This document shows, piece by piece, positions 50,221 through 59,500 of a stretch of DNA of 64,000 bases. The notes beneath the pieces were generated by a model. It searched no databases. It had not been told where the DNA came from and saw nothing but the letters and a program-made list of their open reading frames with translations. Origin of the DNA: an uncultured Litoreibacter sp. (lineage in GTDB: Bacteria > Pseudomonadota > Alphaproteobacteria > Rhodobacterales > Rhodobacteraceae); the NCBI RefSeq assembly GCF_947501785.1, contig NZ_CANMXB010000001.1, positions 2,608,501-2,672,500 of the forward strand, read 5' to 3'. Position 1 is the stretch's first letter. Every line of letters begins with the position of its first letter. The position numbers and the translations under genes are program-made.

Positions 50221-51347
50221 GGGTTTTTTTGACAATACAGGCTCTATTCCTGCTCACTTTGGCCAATATGGCCCATGCACAGTCGGACCCCATTACCACC
50301 GCCAAACGCGCTGCGCAGATGCTGGACGCCGCCGCGACCCAGCTGTCAGAGGCGCAAAAATCATCTGACCGTGTTGCTGCCCTCACCTCTACAGTCCGCG
50401 CGTATGAAGAAGGCCTCAGTGCGCTCCGCGAAGGTCTGCGCCGTGTCGCGATCCGCGAACGCGCGATCAACATCGAATTCGAGGCCAAGGAGGACCGGCT
50501 GTCCCGCCTGCTTGGCGTGTTGCAAACCATCGGCCGCTCCCCCGCGCCGCTGTTGATGATGCACCCTTCCGGTGCCATCGGCACTGCGCGGTCGGGCATG
50601 ATCTTGTCAGATGTCACCCCCGCGCTGCAAAGCGAGGCTTTGCAGCTGAAGACCCAGCTTGAAGAAGTGTCGGTTCTGCGGTCGTTGCAAGAAAGTGCCG
50701 CCGCCCAACTGGTTACTGCCTTGGAAAATATCCAAACCGCCCGCGCCACGTTGGCGCAAGCCGTCGCCGATCGCACTGACCTGCCGGACCGCGTTATCAC
50801 CGATCTGGCCCAAATGGCTGCGTTGATCGACAGCGCCGACACGTTGCAAGGCTTCGCTGATGGCCTGACTGAACTCAGCAGCGGCTCTGCCAACCCGGCG
50901 GATTTTGAAACAGCAAAGGGCAAGCTGCCGCTGCCCGCAAATGGGATCATTCTTCAGGGCTTCAACGAAGTGAATGCGCAGGGCACCAAACGCCCCGGCC
51001 TAACTGTCGCGTTGCAGTCCCAATCGCTGGTAACGGCCCCCTGGCCTGCCACTGTGCGCTATGCGGGACCGTTGCTGGACTACGGCTCGGTCGTCATTCT
51101 TGAGCCCGGCAAGGGGTATCTGCTGATTCTCGCGGGCCTCGGCGCACCGCTGGTGAAGGAAGGTCAGATCGTCTCGGACGGTGAGGCGCTTGCCATGATG
51201 GGCGGAAATTTACTGGATGCTGACGCTTTTTTGATCAATGCGGCCAAAGGTGGTGGCGGCAATCGGCAAGAGTCGCTTTATATAGAGCTAAGACAGGGCG
51301 ACACGCCCACTAATCCCGCGGACTGGTTCGTGGTGGACAGGGAATGA
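50217..51347 (+). CDS. envC: Murein hydrolase activator EnvC-like (degenerate M23/LytM domain)
   Basis: A 376-residue periplasmic protein with signal peptide (cleavage after AHA, residue ~21), long coiled-coil segments (residues ~25-220) and a C-terminal LytM domain (~235-370). The peptidase metal ligands are missing: GTKRPGLTVAL stands where HxGxD is expected and YLLILAGL where the YxHL(x)HxS region is expected. Thus it should activate amidases rather than cut peptidoglycan, as EnvC does in cell division. It sits between gpmI and ctpA, a common order in Rhodobacterales. Confidence 0.88.
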   Translation: MRVFLTIQALFLLTLANMAHAQSDPITTAKRAAQMLDAAATQLSEAQKSSDRVAALTSTVRAYEEGLSALREGLRRVAIRERAINIEFEAKEDRLSRLLGVLQTIGRSPAPLLMMHPSGAIGTARSGMILSDVTPALQSEALQLKTQLEEVSVLRSLQESAAAQLVTALENIQTARATLAQAVADRTDLPDRVITDLAQMAALIDSADTLQGFADGLTELSSGSANPADFETAKGKLPLPANGIILQGFNEVNAQGTKRPGLTVALQSQSLVTAPWPATVRYAGPLLDYGSVVILEPGKGYLLILAGLGAPLVKEGQIVSDGEALAMMGGNLLDADAFLINAAKGGGGNRQESLYIELRQGDTPTNPADWFVVDRE

Positions 51348-51351
51348 TGAA

Positions 51352-52695
51352 ATGAAAAAGTTTATGTTGGCCGCACTGCTGGGCACCGCCGCTGGCGTTT
51401 TGGTAACGACGCAGGTCACCGGGCCATTGCTGGCGCAAGAGTCGGTCAAGAAATCCAACGTCTATGAGCAGCTCGACCTGTTCGGCGACATTTTCGAACG
51501 CATCCGCGCGCAATATGTCGAGGAGGTCGAAGAATCCGAGCTGATCGAAGCCGCTATCAACGGCATGCTCACCTCGCTCGATCCGCACTCCTCCTACCTC
51601 GCCCCCGAGGATTTCGAGGACATGCGCACACAAACCTCCGGCGAATTCGGCGGCCTCGGCATCGAGGTGACGCAGGAAGAGGGCTACGTCAAAGTGGTCA
51701 CCCCAATGGATGACACCCCCGCCGACAAGGCCGGCATGGAATCGGGCGACTTCATCACCGGTGTCGACGGCAAGTCGATCCTCGGCTTCACCCTAGAGGA
51801 GGCCGTTGATCTGATGCGCGGCCCGGTGGGCTCCGAAATCATTCTGACCGTCGTGCGCGAAGGCGTCGACGAGCCATTCGACGTCTCCATCATCCGCGAC
51901 ACGATCAAGCTGACCGCCGTGCGCGCCCGCACCGAAGGCGACAGCGTGGTGCTGCGCGTCTCCACCTTCAACCGTCAGACCTACCCCAACCTCGAAGCCG
52001 GGCTGAAAAAGCAGGTCGAGGAACTGGGTGGTGAAGAGAACGTAAACGGCATCGTGCTGGATCTGCGCAACAACCCCGGCGGCCTGCTGAACCAAGCGAT
52101 TGCCGTATCTGACGCGTTCCTGAACCAGGGTGAAATCGTCTCTACTCGTGGCCGCAACCCGCGCGACAGCGAACGCTACAATGCGCAAGATGGCGACTTG
52201 ACCAATGGCAAACCCATCGTGGTGCTGATCAACGGCGGCTCCGCCTCCGCGTCAGAAATCGTCGCGGGCGCCCTGCAAGACCATGGCCGCGCTGTTGTCA
52301 TCGGCGAAAAGAGCTTCGGCAAAGGGTCCGTGCAAACCGTGGTCCCCGTGCGCGGCGACGGCGCGATGCGCCTGACCACGTCGCGCTACTATACGCCATC
52401 TGGTCGTTCCATTCAGGCGCTGGGTGTGGCCCCTGACATCATCGTCAAACAGCCCCCGCGCAAACCCGTGGATGAAACGGCTGACGAAGAAGAGAGCAAC
52501 CGCCCAAGCCGGTCGGAGGCCGACCTGAGAGGCTCACTTCAAAACGACGACGTGTCTGAAGCAGACCGCGCCATCATCGAAGCCGAACAAGAGAAGGCCG
52601 AAAAGGCCGCCGAGCTGCGCGAGGAAGATTACCAACTCGCCTATGCGCTCGACATTCTCAAAGGCCTGTCCGCAATCAACGCAGCGGCAAAGTGA
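51352..52695 (+). CDS. ctpA: Carboxy-terminal processing protease (S41 family)
   Basis: A 447-residue periplasmic serine protease. An uncleaved or cleavable N-terminal membrane signal ([17 protein letters not shown]) is followed by a PDZ domain (~97-170: [35 protein letters not shown]). The catalytic core has [12 protein letters not shown], Ser299 in [16 protein letters not shown] and Lys324 in [12 protein letters not shown]. An acidic tail region follows (~385-425). It begins 4 nt after envC; such proteases often process cell-wall enzymes or their regulators. Confidence 0.95.
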   Translation: MKKFMLAALLGTAAGVLVTTQVTGPLLAQESVKKSNVYEQLDLFGDIFERIRAQYVEEVEESELIEAAINGMLTSLDPHSSYLAPEDFEDMRTQTSGEFGGLGIEVTQEEGYVKVVTPMDDTPADKAGMESGDFITGVDGKSILGFTLEEAVDLMRGPVGSEIILTVVREGVDEPFDVSIIRDTIKLTAVRARTEGDSVVLRVSTFNRQTYPNLEAGLKKQVEELGGEENVNGIVLDLRNNPGGLLNQAIAVSDAFLNQGEIVSTRGRNPRDSERYNAQDGDLTNGKPIVVLINGGSASASEIVAGALQDHGRAVVIGEKSFGKGSVQTVVPVRGDGAMRLTTSRYYTPSGRSIQALGVAPDIIVKQPPRKPVDETADEEESNRPSRSEADLRGSLQNDDVSEADRAIIEAEQEKAEKAAELREEDYQLAYALDILKGLSAINAAAK

Positions 52696-53180
52696 GCCCT
52701 GAGGACATCGCGAAACTGCCCTACCGCCCCTGCGTCGGCCTGATGGTCGTCAACGGGAAGGGTAAGGTGTTCGCCGCCCAGCGCCTCGACTTCCCGACAC
52801 CTGCCTGGCAAATGCCGCAAGGTGGGGTCGACAAGGGCGAGGATGCGCGCGACGCCGCCCTGCGGGAGCTGGAAGAAGAAACCGGGCTGACCCCCGACAA
52901 GGTCACCGTTATTGCCGAAACGCCCGAGTGGCTGCCCTACGATCTGCCCCATGATCTGGTGCCCAAACTCTGGAAGGGCAAGTACCGCGGGCAGGAGCAG
53001 AAATATTTCCTGCTCCGCTTCCATGGCGAAGACAGTGACATCAATATCGAGACCGAAATCCCCGAATTCTCCCGCTGGCAGTGGATGGACATGGACGCGC
53101 TCTTGGACAACATCGTGCCCTTCAAGCGCGACAGCTACGCCAAGGTCATTGCGCAGTTCAAGCCGCTGGTTGGCGCGTAG
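52692..53180 (+). CDS. rppH: RNA pyrophosphohydrolase
   Basis: RppH removes pyrophosphate from the 5' end of mRNA (or cleaves dinucleoside polyphosphates) and triggers decay. The 162-residue protein begins [12 protein letters not shown], followed by [13 protein letters not shown]. The full Nudix box is G44-x5-E50-x7-R58-E59-x-x-E62-E63-x-G65. The C-terminal [28 protein letters not shown] is typical. The GTG start overlaps the ctpA stop (GTGA), so the two are coupled. Confidence 0.94.
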   Translation: MSPEDIAKLPYRPCVGLMVVNGKGKVFAAQRLDFPTPAWQMPQGGVDKGEDARDAALRELEEETGLTPDKVTVIAETPEWLPYDLPHDLVPKLWKGKYRGQEQKYFLLRFHGEDSDINIETEIPEFSRWQWMDMDALLDNIVPFKRDSYAKVIAQFKPLVGA

Positions 53181-53276
53181 CCTGCGTTACATCTGCGTGA
53201 CCACCGTCGGCAACCTCCCGCCGCCGCCACGCAGACGTGAGTTGAGAAACCGCGCCCAATGCGCGCATAAAGCCAT

Positions 53277-53747
53277 ATGAAAAATATCATCCTCGCCGCC
53301 ACGCTTGTGGCCGTCTCCGCCAGCCAAGCGTCCGCGCTGTCCTGCATCAGGCCCGATGTCGCGACCGCGTTCAAGGACGCGTCAGATTCTGACCGCAACT
53401 ACGTCGTGCTGAAAGGGACCTTTGAATTCACACCGCCCGCCAAGACGGACAAGCCTCAGGCGGAAACTGTAGACTCGCAATTCCGGGGCCGATTGCTGAC
53501 CGGCGGCGGTTTCACCCAGACCGTCAGTGCCCCGGTGGAAATTGACATGACCTGCGCGGGCGAATGGTGCGCGCAAGTCGATCCCAATGTCGAATACATC
53601 GCCTTCGTCGAAAACATCGACAACGAACGGCTGATATTCGAAGTCGGCCCCTGTTACGGCTTCGCGTTCAAAGAGCCTGTGCAAGAAGCGGTCAAGCGCC
53701 TCGAAAACTGTGCGCAGGGCGGGGCTTGCGAACCGGCGACGGAATAG
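53277..53747 (+). CDS. Small secreted protein of unknown function
   Basis: A 156-residue protein with a clear signal peptide (MKNIILAATLVAVSASQASA, cleavage near residue 20). The mature part has five cysteines (LSCIRPD, MTCAGEWC, GPCYGF, ENCAQGGACEP), which suggest disulfides in the periplasm. A segment FTQTVSAPVEIDMTCAGEWCAQVDPNVEYIAFVE reads like beta strands. The Shine-Dalgarno region is weak. I do not recognise a named domain; similar small secreted proteins follow rppH in related genomes as far as I recall. Confidence 0.75.
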   Translation: MKNIILAATLVAVSASQASALSCIRPDVATAFKDASDSDRNYVVLKGTFEFTPPAKTDKPQAETVDSQFRGRLLTGGGFTQTVSAPVEIDMTCAGEWCAQVDPNVEYIAFVENIDNERLIFEVGPCYGFAFKEPVQEAVKRLENCAQGGACEPATE

Positions 53748-53756
53748 ACGCCCGCG

Positions 53757-56315
53757 TCACGGTAGGAAACTTGCCAGGGCCACCACCTGCGTCACGAACA
53801 TGGGCAGGCACATCACCAACAACGCAATGGCAGGCCAGCCAAACGCCGAGTTGCGCGTCACGTATTTTCCGTTGGCAGCATTCTTGCGCAACACCTCTCG
53901 CGACATCGGGACAAAGATCAAAATGGCGGCGAAACCAAACCAGCTGGTGAATTCAGTCCCGATGCCCGGCGTATCAGCAGAATAGTCGGCGACGCTGAAG
54001 ATCATATATATGATCGCGTAGATTGGGGCCAACACGGGCAACGGGAAGGACGCGGCGGGCGCTTCTTTCACGATCCGGGGGAACAAGCTGAAATTGGTGA
54101 AGTTCATGAAGACCGCGCGCCAGAATGGCCAGATGCGTTCGCCCTTCACGTCCCGTATCCAGACCCAGTTCTTGTACACCCAATAGGCCTGATACAGCCC
54201 AAGGCTGACCAAGGACAACACCACGAACTTGAAGGTCCCTACGGGGTATAGCAGCTGGTGTTTCCGGTCGTCGGCATCCTTATTGCGATGCAAGGTCGCG
54301 ACCAGCAAAGACCCCAGGATCGCCAGCGCAAAAAGAAAAAGCGGGGCCTCTTCCGCTGTTGTGCCCCAAATTGCGGCGGCCGGGCGGGTGTAGCTGCGCC
54401 AAATCTCTTCATCCACGGTTTCCACCAGTTGCATGTGCTGTGGTACATCCACGGCGGCGATCTGGCTTCGGGTGACGCGGTAGGTGAATTCATGTTCATA
54501 CCGGCCGCCATTGAGGAAGAGACTGTTTCTGAAGGCTAGCCCGGGAACGGTCTGCAGATCAGAGGTCTTACCATATCCAAAATCGTCTTCGGTGATCAGC
54601 ACCAGCTTTTGCCGGATCGCTGTAGGGTATGCCAAAGCGTAGGGCCCGCTACGCTCAGAACGTTCGATCGTCGGGGTGGCAGATCCAATTTCGTCAGCGG
54701 TAAAGTCAAACGTTTCCTCCCCGCTGTCTTCGTCAAGCTGCCAATAGTCGGGAATGCGGTACGACGCGGTGACCGTCACCGTGCCGGCATCCTGATCAAC
54801 CTCCAGGGCCAGCGGCCCATCGCGTTCTATGCTTGGATAGCTACGCTGATAGAATTTGAAATACCCGTCATCTATTTCCCGCAACCCGTTGCGGTCGCGC
54901 CGCGACAACATGCGGTCGGCAGCTTCCGTGCGGAAGACATTCGTGGTGGTGAAAGTCGCGACCTCCGGGTCGGTCAAATCGTATTTGTCGACGATGTCCT
55001 TCTGCCAACCTGTCGTTGGCGCGATCGCCTTGATCATTCCTGGCCCGTCAGCCGCAATCACCACACCTCTGCCAAAATCGGCCTGTTGCAGGTTCTGCAG
55101 GTCGCCCAATTGCGGGCCACGCGTCGGGTCAAGGAAATAGGATTTGCCATTCAGCTTCGCCAACGCCACCACATGGTCAAACGCCGCATAGGAGGGGATT
55201 TGCTCAGCAACCTGCTCGCGGTAATCGAAATCCACCAATAGCGGGTAAGCCTCAATATTCAGGGCCTTCAAAATGGCCGTCAGCAGCACCACCATGTCCT
55301 TGCAGTCGCCAAAGCGACGGTCCAGCACCAGATCGGGATCGCGTGGAATATAGCCGCCCGGCCCCAGTTCGATCCCCAGATAGCGCACCTCTTGTTGGAC
55401 ATAATCCAACGCCGCGCGCAGCTGTTCGGATCGGTCGGCGGTGGACGCCCTGATCTCCGCCGCCACCGCCAACACCTTGTCGGTCTGGAACTGGCCCGCA
55501 TCGTAGAACGGGTGGAAGTAAGCGCCCACCTCAGCCCAGTCAGCGAAGCTGGAATACTCGGTCAGGGAATATCGCTCGTAGCCTTCAGGCAGATTAGAGT
55601 CTGTTTCTTTGCCTTCAACGTTGTTCAGATCCCATGTGTGGATTGCATATCCGTCAACGCTGGACGTCACCGGCGGAACCGGGCTGTGATAGGTCTTCAC
55701 AGACACGTCGGTGCCTTCCGGGTGCGAATAACGTTGGTACAGCTTTTGCACCGGCACACCATATTGGTGCCGGAAGCCGCCAAAGAAGTGCGGACCTATC
55801 GCCGGGTTCCGGCCGTTCACGGTATACGCGTATTCCAGCACGTCACCCACCCGAACACCCGGCACCACAAAGGCCATCTGCAAACGTCCGTTATAGATCA
55901 GCTTTTCGCGGTCCGTTTCTTCGCGATAAATGTCAAACGCCGACAGGTCCAGCAGGTCGATGACCTCGCCGTCTCGGCGAATTTGAACACGGTGCAGCAC
56001 CACGCTTTGATAGGCCGGGTCCAGGTTGATGGTGATGGTAGAGTTGTTCTCGACAGCACGCGCGCTCGGCAACCTGTCGGCGTAATGGCGGTAATACGCG
56101 CTGCTGGTCGACGACACCCGCCGTTGCTGATCCACCAGCAGGTATTGCACATTGGTCTCGTCAGCCAGGTCGAAAGGCGCGCTGGGGACTTCATTGACGA
56201 TCACCCAAGCGGCAGGCGGCCCGCTGGTGGCGTGGTCTGATACGTTTTGTGAAAGCGCCGGGCCGCAAAGGCCCGCCATGGCGAGAAATGCCATGAAAAA
56301 CTTAAGAAATTTCAA
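53757..56315 (-). CDS. DUF3857/transglutaminase-like protein with C-terminal membrane domain
   Basis: The best start seems to be TTG at 56315 after GAGGC, giving a signal peptide MKFLKFFMAFLAMAGLCGPALS and 852 residues; an ATG-type start at 56369 would put extra residues in front. A DUF3857 region (~45-250, with INLDPAYQSVVLHRVQIRRDG and VGDVLEYAYTVNG) precedes a transglutaminase-like core with the triad RFGDCKDM, YAAFDHVVAL and YFLDPTRGP. The C-terminal third has a helix at ~640 and a multi-pass domain (~675-850), as in DUF4234-type membrane regions. Substrate unknown. It is convergent with the preceding small gene, 9 bp apart. Confidence 0.82.
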   Translation of the reverse strand: MKFLKFFMAFLAMAGLCGPALSQNVSDHATSGPPAAWVIVNEVPSAPFDLADETNVQYLLVDQQRRVSSTSSAYYRHYADRLPSARAVENNSTITINLDPAYQSVVLHRVQIRRDGEVIDLLDLSAFDIYREETDREKLIYNGRLQMAFVVPGVRVGDVLEYAYTVNGRNPAIGPHFFGGFRHQYGVPVQKLYQRYSHPEGTDVSVKTYHSPVPPVTSSVDGYAIHTWDLNNVEGKETDSNLPEGYERYSLTEYSSFADWAEVGAYFHPFYDAGQFQTDKVLAVAAEIRASTADRSEQLRAALDYVQQEVRYLGIELGPGGYIPRDPDLVLDRRFGDCKDMVVLLTAILKALNIEAYPLLVDFDYREQVAEQIPSYAAFDHVVALAKLNGKSYFLDPTRGPQLGDLQNLQQADFGRGVVIAADGPGMIKAIAPTTGWQKDIVDKYDLTDPEVATFTTTNVFRTEAADRMLSRRDRNGLREIDDGYFKFYQRSYPSIERDGPLALEVDQDAGTVTVTASYRIPDYWQLDEDSGEETFDFTADEIGSATPTIERSERSGPYALAYPTAIRQKLVLITEDDFGYGKTSDLQTVPGLAFRNSLFLNGGRYEHEFTYRVTRSQIAAVDVPQHMQLVETVDEEIWRSYTRPAAAIWGTTAEEAPLFLFALAILGSLLVATLHRNKDADDRKHQLLYPVGTFKFVVLSLVSLGLYQAYWVYKNWVWIRDVKGERIWPFWRAVFMNFTNFSLFPRIVKEAPAASFPLPVLAPIYAIIYMIFSVADYSADTPGIGTEFTSWFGFAAILIFVPMSREVLRKNAANGKYVTRNSAFGWPAIALLVMCLPMFVTQVVALASFLP

Positions 56316-56432
56316 AACTGCCTCATTTACCTCTGAACAATGAGTAACCATCGGGATGATCCACATCAATCCGTTACGTCAGGTTTCGTTCAAAGAACTG
56401 GTGCGCTCCAACCATCCAAAGGCGGCCGCACC

Positions 56433-56461
56433 AAAAAAACGCCGCGTTTTTCAACGCGGCG
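56433..56461 (-). terminator. Rho-independent terminator of gltB
   Basis: On the minus strand CGCCGCGTT and AACGCGGCG form a perfect 9-bp stem with a 4-nt loop (GAAA), followed by seven T residues. It lies 52 bp after the gltB stop. Confidence 0.9.
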
Positions 56462-56512
56462 CTCATTTGTTTTTCGGTAGCCTGGGAATTCCCCGCTATG
56501 CGGGGCCCGCAC

Positions 56513-59500
56513 CTATTCGGCCGGAATAGCCTCATCCTCGATCCCCAGCGGGGCAGGAATGTGTTTCAGCATTTCAATTGGGCAAATCTGCACGAACTTG
56601 GATTTCTCCAGATCCCAATCCTGCAAAATCTGACCAGCTTTCACGCTTCCTGTCTCCGCCAGGTGTTCCTCGATCAGGCCTTTCAGTTGGTCGTGCCAGT
56701 GATCGACCGTCACCGGGCAGGTCACCAAGGTTTCCATATTGATCAGGTCGGCGGCTTGGCCCTCAGCGTCGTACAGATAGGCCATACCGCCCGTCATGCC
56801 CGCCCCGAAGTTGGCCCCGATTGAGCCCAGGATCACCGCAACACCACCCGTCATGTATTCACACCCGTTGGTCCCGCATCCCTCAATCACCACCGAGGCG
56901 CCGGAGTTGCGAACGGCGAACCGCTCACCGGCCCGACCAGCAGCAAACAGATGCCCCGCCGTCGCGCCGTACAGCACGGTATTGCCGATGATCGTGTTGT
57001 CAGCAGCCACCAACGGGCTTTCCTGCGCAGGCCGCACAACGATGCGCCCGCCCGACAGACCTTTGCCCACGTAGTCATTGGCGTCGCCAAACACTTCCAG
57101 CTTCAGCCCCGGCGCGGCGAATGCCCCCAAGGCCTGCCCGGCCGATCCGGTCAATTTGATCGTCAGGTGATCGTGCTGCAGCGTGTTGCGCATGCCAAAC
57201 CGCTCGACAATGTGGCTGGAGACGCGGGTGCCTATCGTGCGCAGAGTGTTCTGCACCGCATAAGACAGCTGCATCTTCTCGCCTTCCTTCAGGAAGGGTT
57301 GGGCGTCCTTGACGATTTCAGCATCCAGCGTGTCCGGCACCGCGTTGCGCGGCTTGTTGCGGTCATACTCGATCTCATGCGCGCCATCGACGGTGATCAG
57401 CAACGGGTTCAGATCAAGATCATCCAGATGCGCCGAACCACGCGACACCTGCGTCAGCAAGTCGGCCCGCCCAATGACGTCATCAAGTGACGTCGCGCCG
57501 ATGGACGCCAGGATTTCCCGCACTTCCTGCGCGTAGAATGTGATCAGGTTTACCACCTTGTCAGCGTTGCCGGTGAACTTCTCCCGCAGGTCTTCGTCCT
57601 GCGTACACACGCCCACCGGGCAGGTGTTCGACTGGCACTGACGCACCATGATGCAGCCCATCGCGATCAGCGCGGCGGTGCCGATGCCGTATTCCTCGGC
57701 CCCCATCATCGCGGCCATGACAATGTCACGCCCGGTGCGCAAACCACCATCGGTCCGCAACGTAATCCGTTCGCGCAGGTTGTTCATCGCCAAGACCTGA
57801 TGCGCCTCGGTCAGACCCATTTCCCATGGCAGACCCGCGTATTTGATCGACGTCGCAGGCGACGCCCCGGTCCCGCCATTGTGCCCCGAAATCAGGATCA
57901 CATCGGCCTTCGCCTTTGCAACACCAGCCGCAATCGTGCCAACGCCCGAGGCCGCAACCAGCTTCACGGTCACCTTACAGCGCGGGTTGATCTGCTTGAG
58001 GTCGTAGATCAGCTGCGCCAGATCCTCGATCGAATAGATGTCGTGATGCGGCGGGGGCGAAATCAGCGTCACCCCCTTGGTCGAATGCCGCAGCCGCGCA
58101 ATCAGGTCGGTGACCTTCATGCCGGGCAGCTGCCCGCCCTCACCGGGCTTGGCACCTTGGGCGACTTTGATCTCAAGCTCTTCGCAATGGTTCAGATACT
58201 CGGCGGTGACCCCAAAGCGGCCAGAGGCCACCTGTTTGATCTTCGCCGACGGATTGTCGCCATTCGGCTCCGGCACGAAATGCGCGGGGTCTTCCCCGCC
58301 CTCGCCAGAATCCGACTTCGCCCCAATCCGGTTCATCGCGACGTTTAGGGTCTTATGCGCCTCCGGGCTTAGTGCACCCAAAGACATCCCCGGCGTGACA
58401 AACCGTTTCCGGATCGAGGTGATCGATTCCACCTCCTCAATCGAAATGGGCTCGCCCATCGGTTTGATGTCCAACAGGTCGCGCAAATGAATGGGCGGGT
58501 TCGACTTCATGGTCTGCGAATACTGCTTCCACATGTCATAGCTGGCCCGCGCACAAGCCGCCTGCAGCATATGCATGGTCTGCGCTTCCCACGCGTGTTT
58601 TTCGCCCGACCGGCGCGCTTTGTAGAAACCGCCAATGGGCAGCACGTCTTGGCCACCTTGCCAGCCCAACCGATGCACTTCTTCTACCTTGGTCTGAATG
58701 CCGCTGACGCCGATGCCGGAAATCCGGGACTGCATGCCGGGGAAGAATTCGTTGACCATCGCGCGCGAAAGCCCGACCGCCTCGAAGTTCAAACCGCCGC
58801 GATACGACGAGATCACCGATATCCCCATCTTCGCCATGATCTTCAGCAGGCCTTGGTCGATCGCATTGCGGTAGCGGGCCACGGCCTCGGTCAAATTAGT
58901 GTCTAACAAACCGCGATCAATGCGATCCGCCAGCGAATCTTCTGCCAGATACGCGTTCACGGTGGTCGCCCCGCAGCCGATCAGAACCGCAAAGTAGTGC
59001 GGGTCAACGCATTCGGCCGACCGGACATTCAACGAGGTGAAGGTCCTGAGACCCTTCGCCGTCAACCAGGCATGGACCGCCGAGGTTGCAAGGATCATAG
59101 GCATGCCAACTTTTTCGCTGCCCTGATCCTGATCAGTAAGGACAATATGCCCCGCGCCCGACCGAACCGCATCTTCTGCCTCGTTGCGAATGCGGTTCAA
59201 CGCCTCGCGCAGAGATCCCCCATCCACGGGAAAGGTACAATCAATGCTGACCATGTCCGCGTTGAATTGCTCCACCAATTTCTGGAATTGCGCGTTGCCT
59301 ACAAAGGGGCTGTCCAAAACCAAAATCTCGGTCTGGCTCGAATCCTCATCCAGCACGTTCTTAAGATTGCCAAACCGGGTCTTGAGGCTCATCACGCGGT
59401 ACTCGCGCAAGCTGTCAATCGGCGGGTTGGTGACCTGACTGAAATTCTGGCGGAAGAAATGGCTCAAGGGGCGGTACTTTTTGGACAAGACCGCGCTTGG

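Noticed and set aside
50217-51347. Active M23 peptidase
   Set aside because: The zinc ligands of the LytM domain are replaced, so the gene is described as an EnvC-like activator instead.
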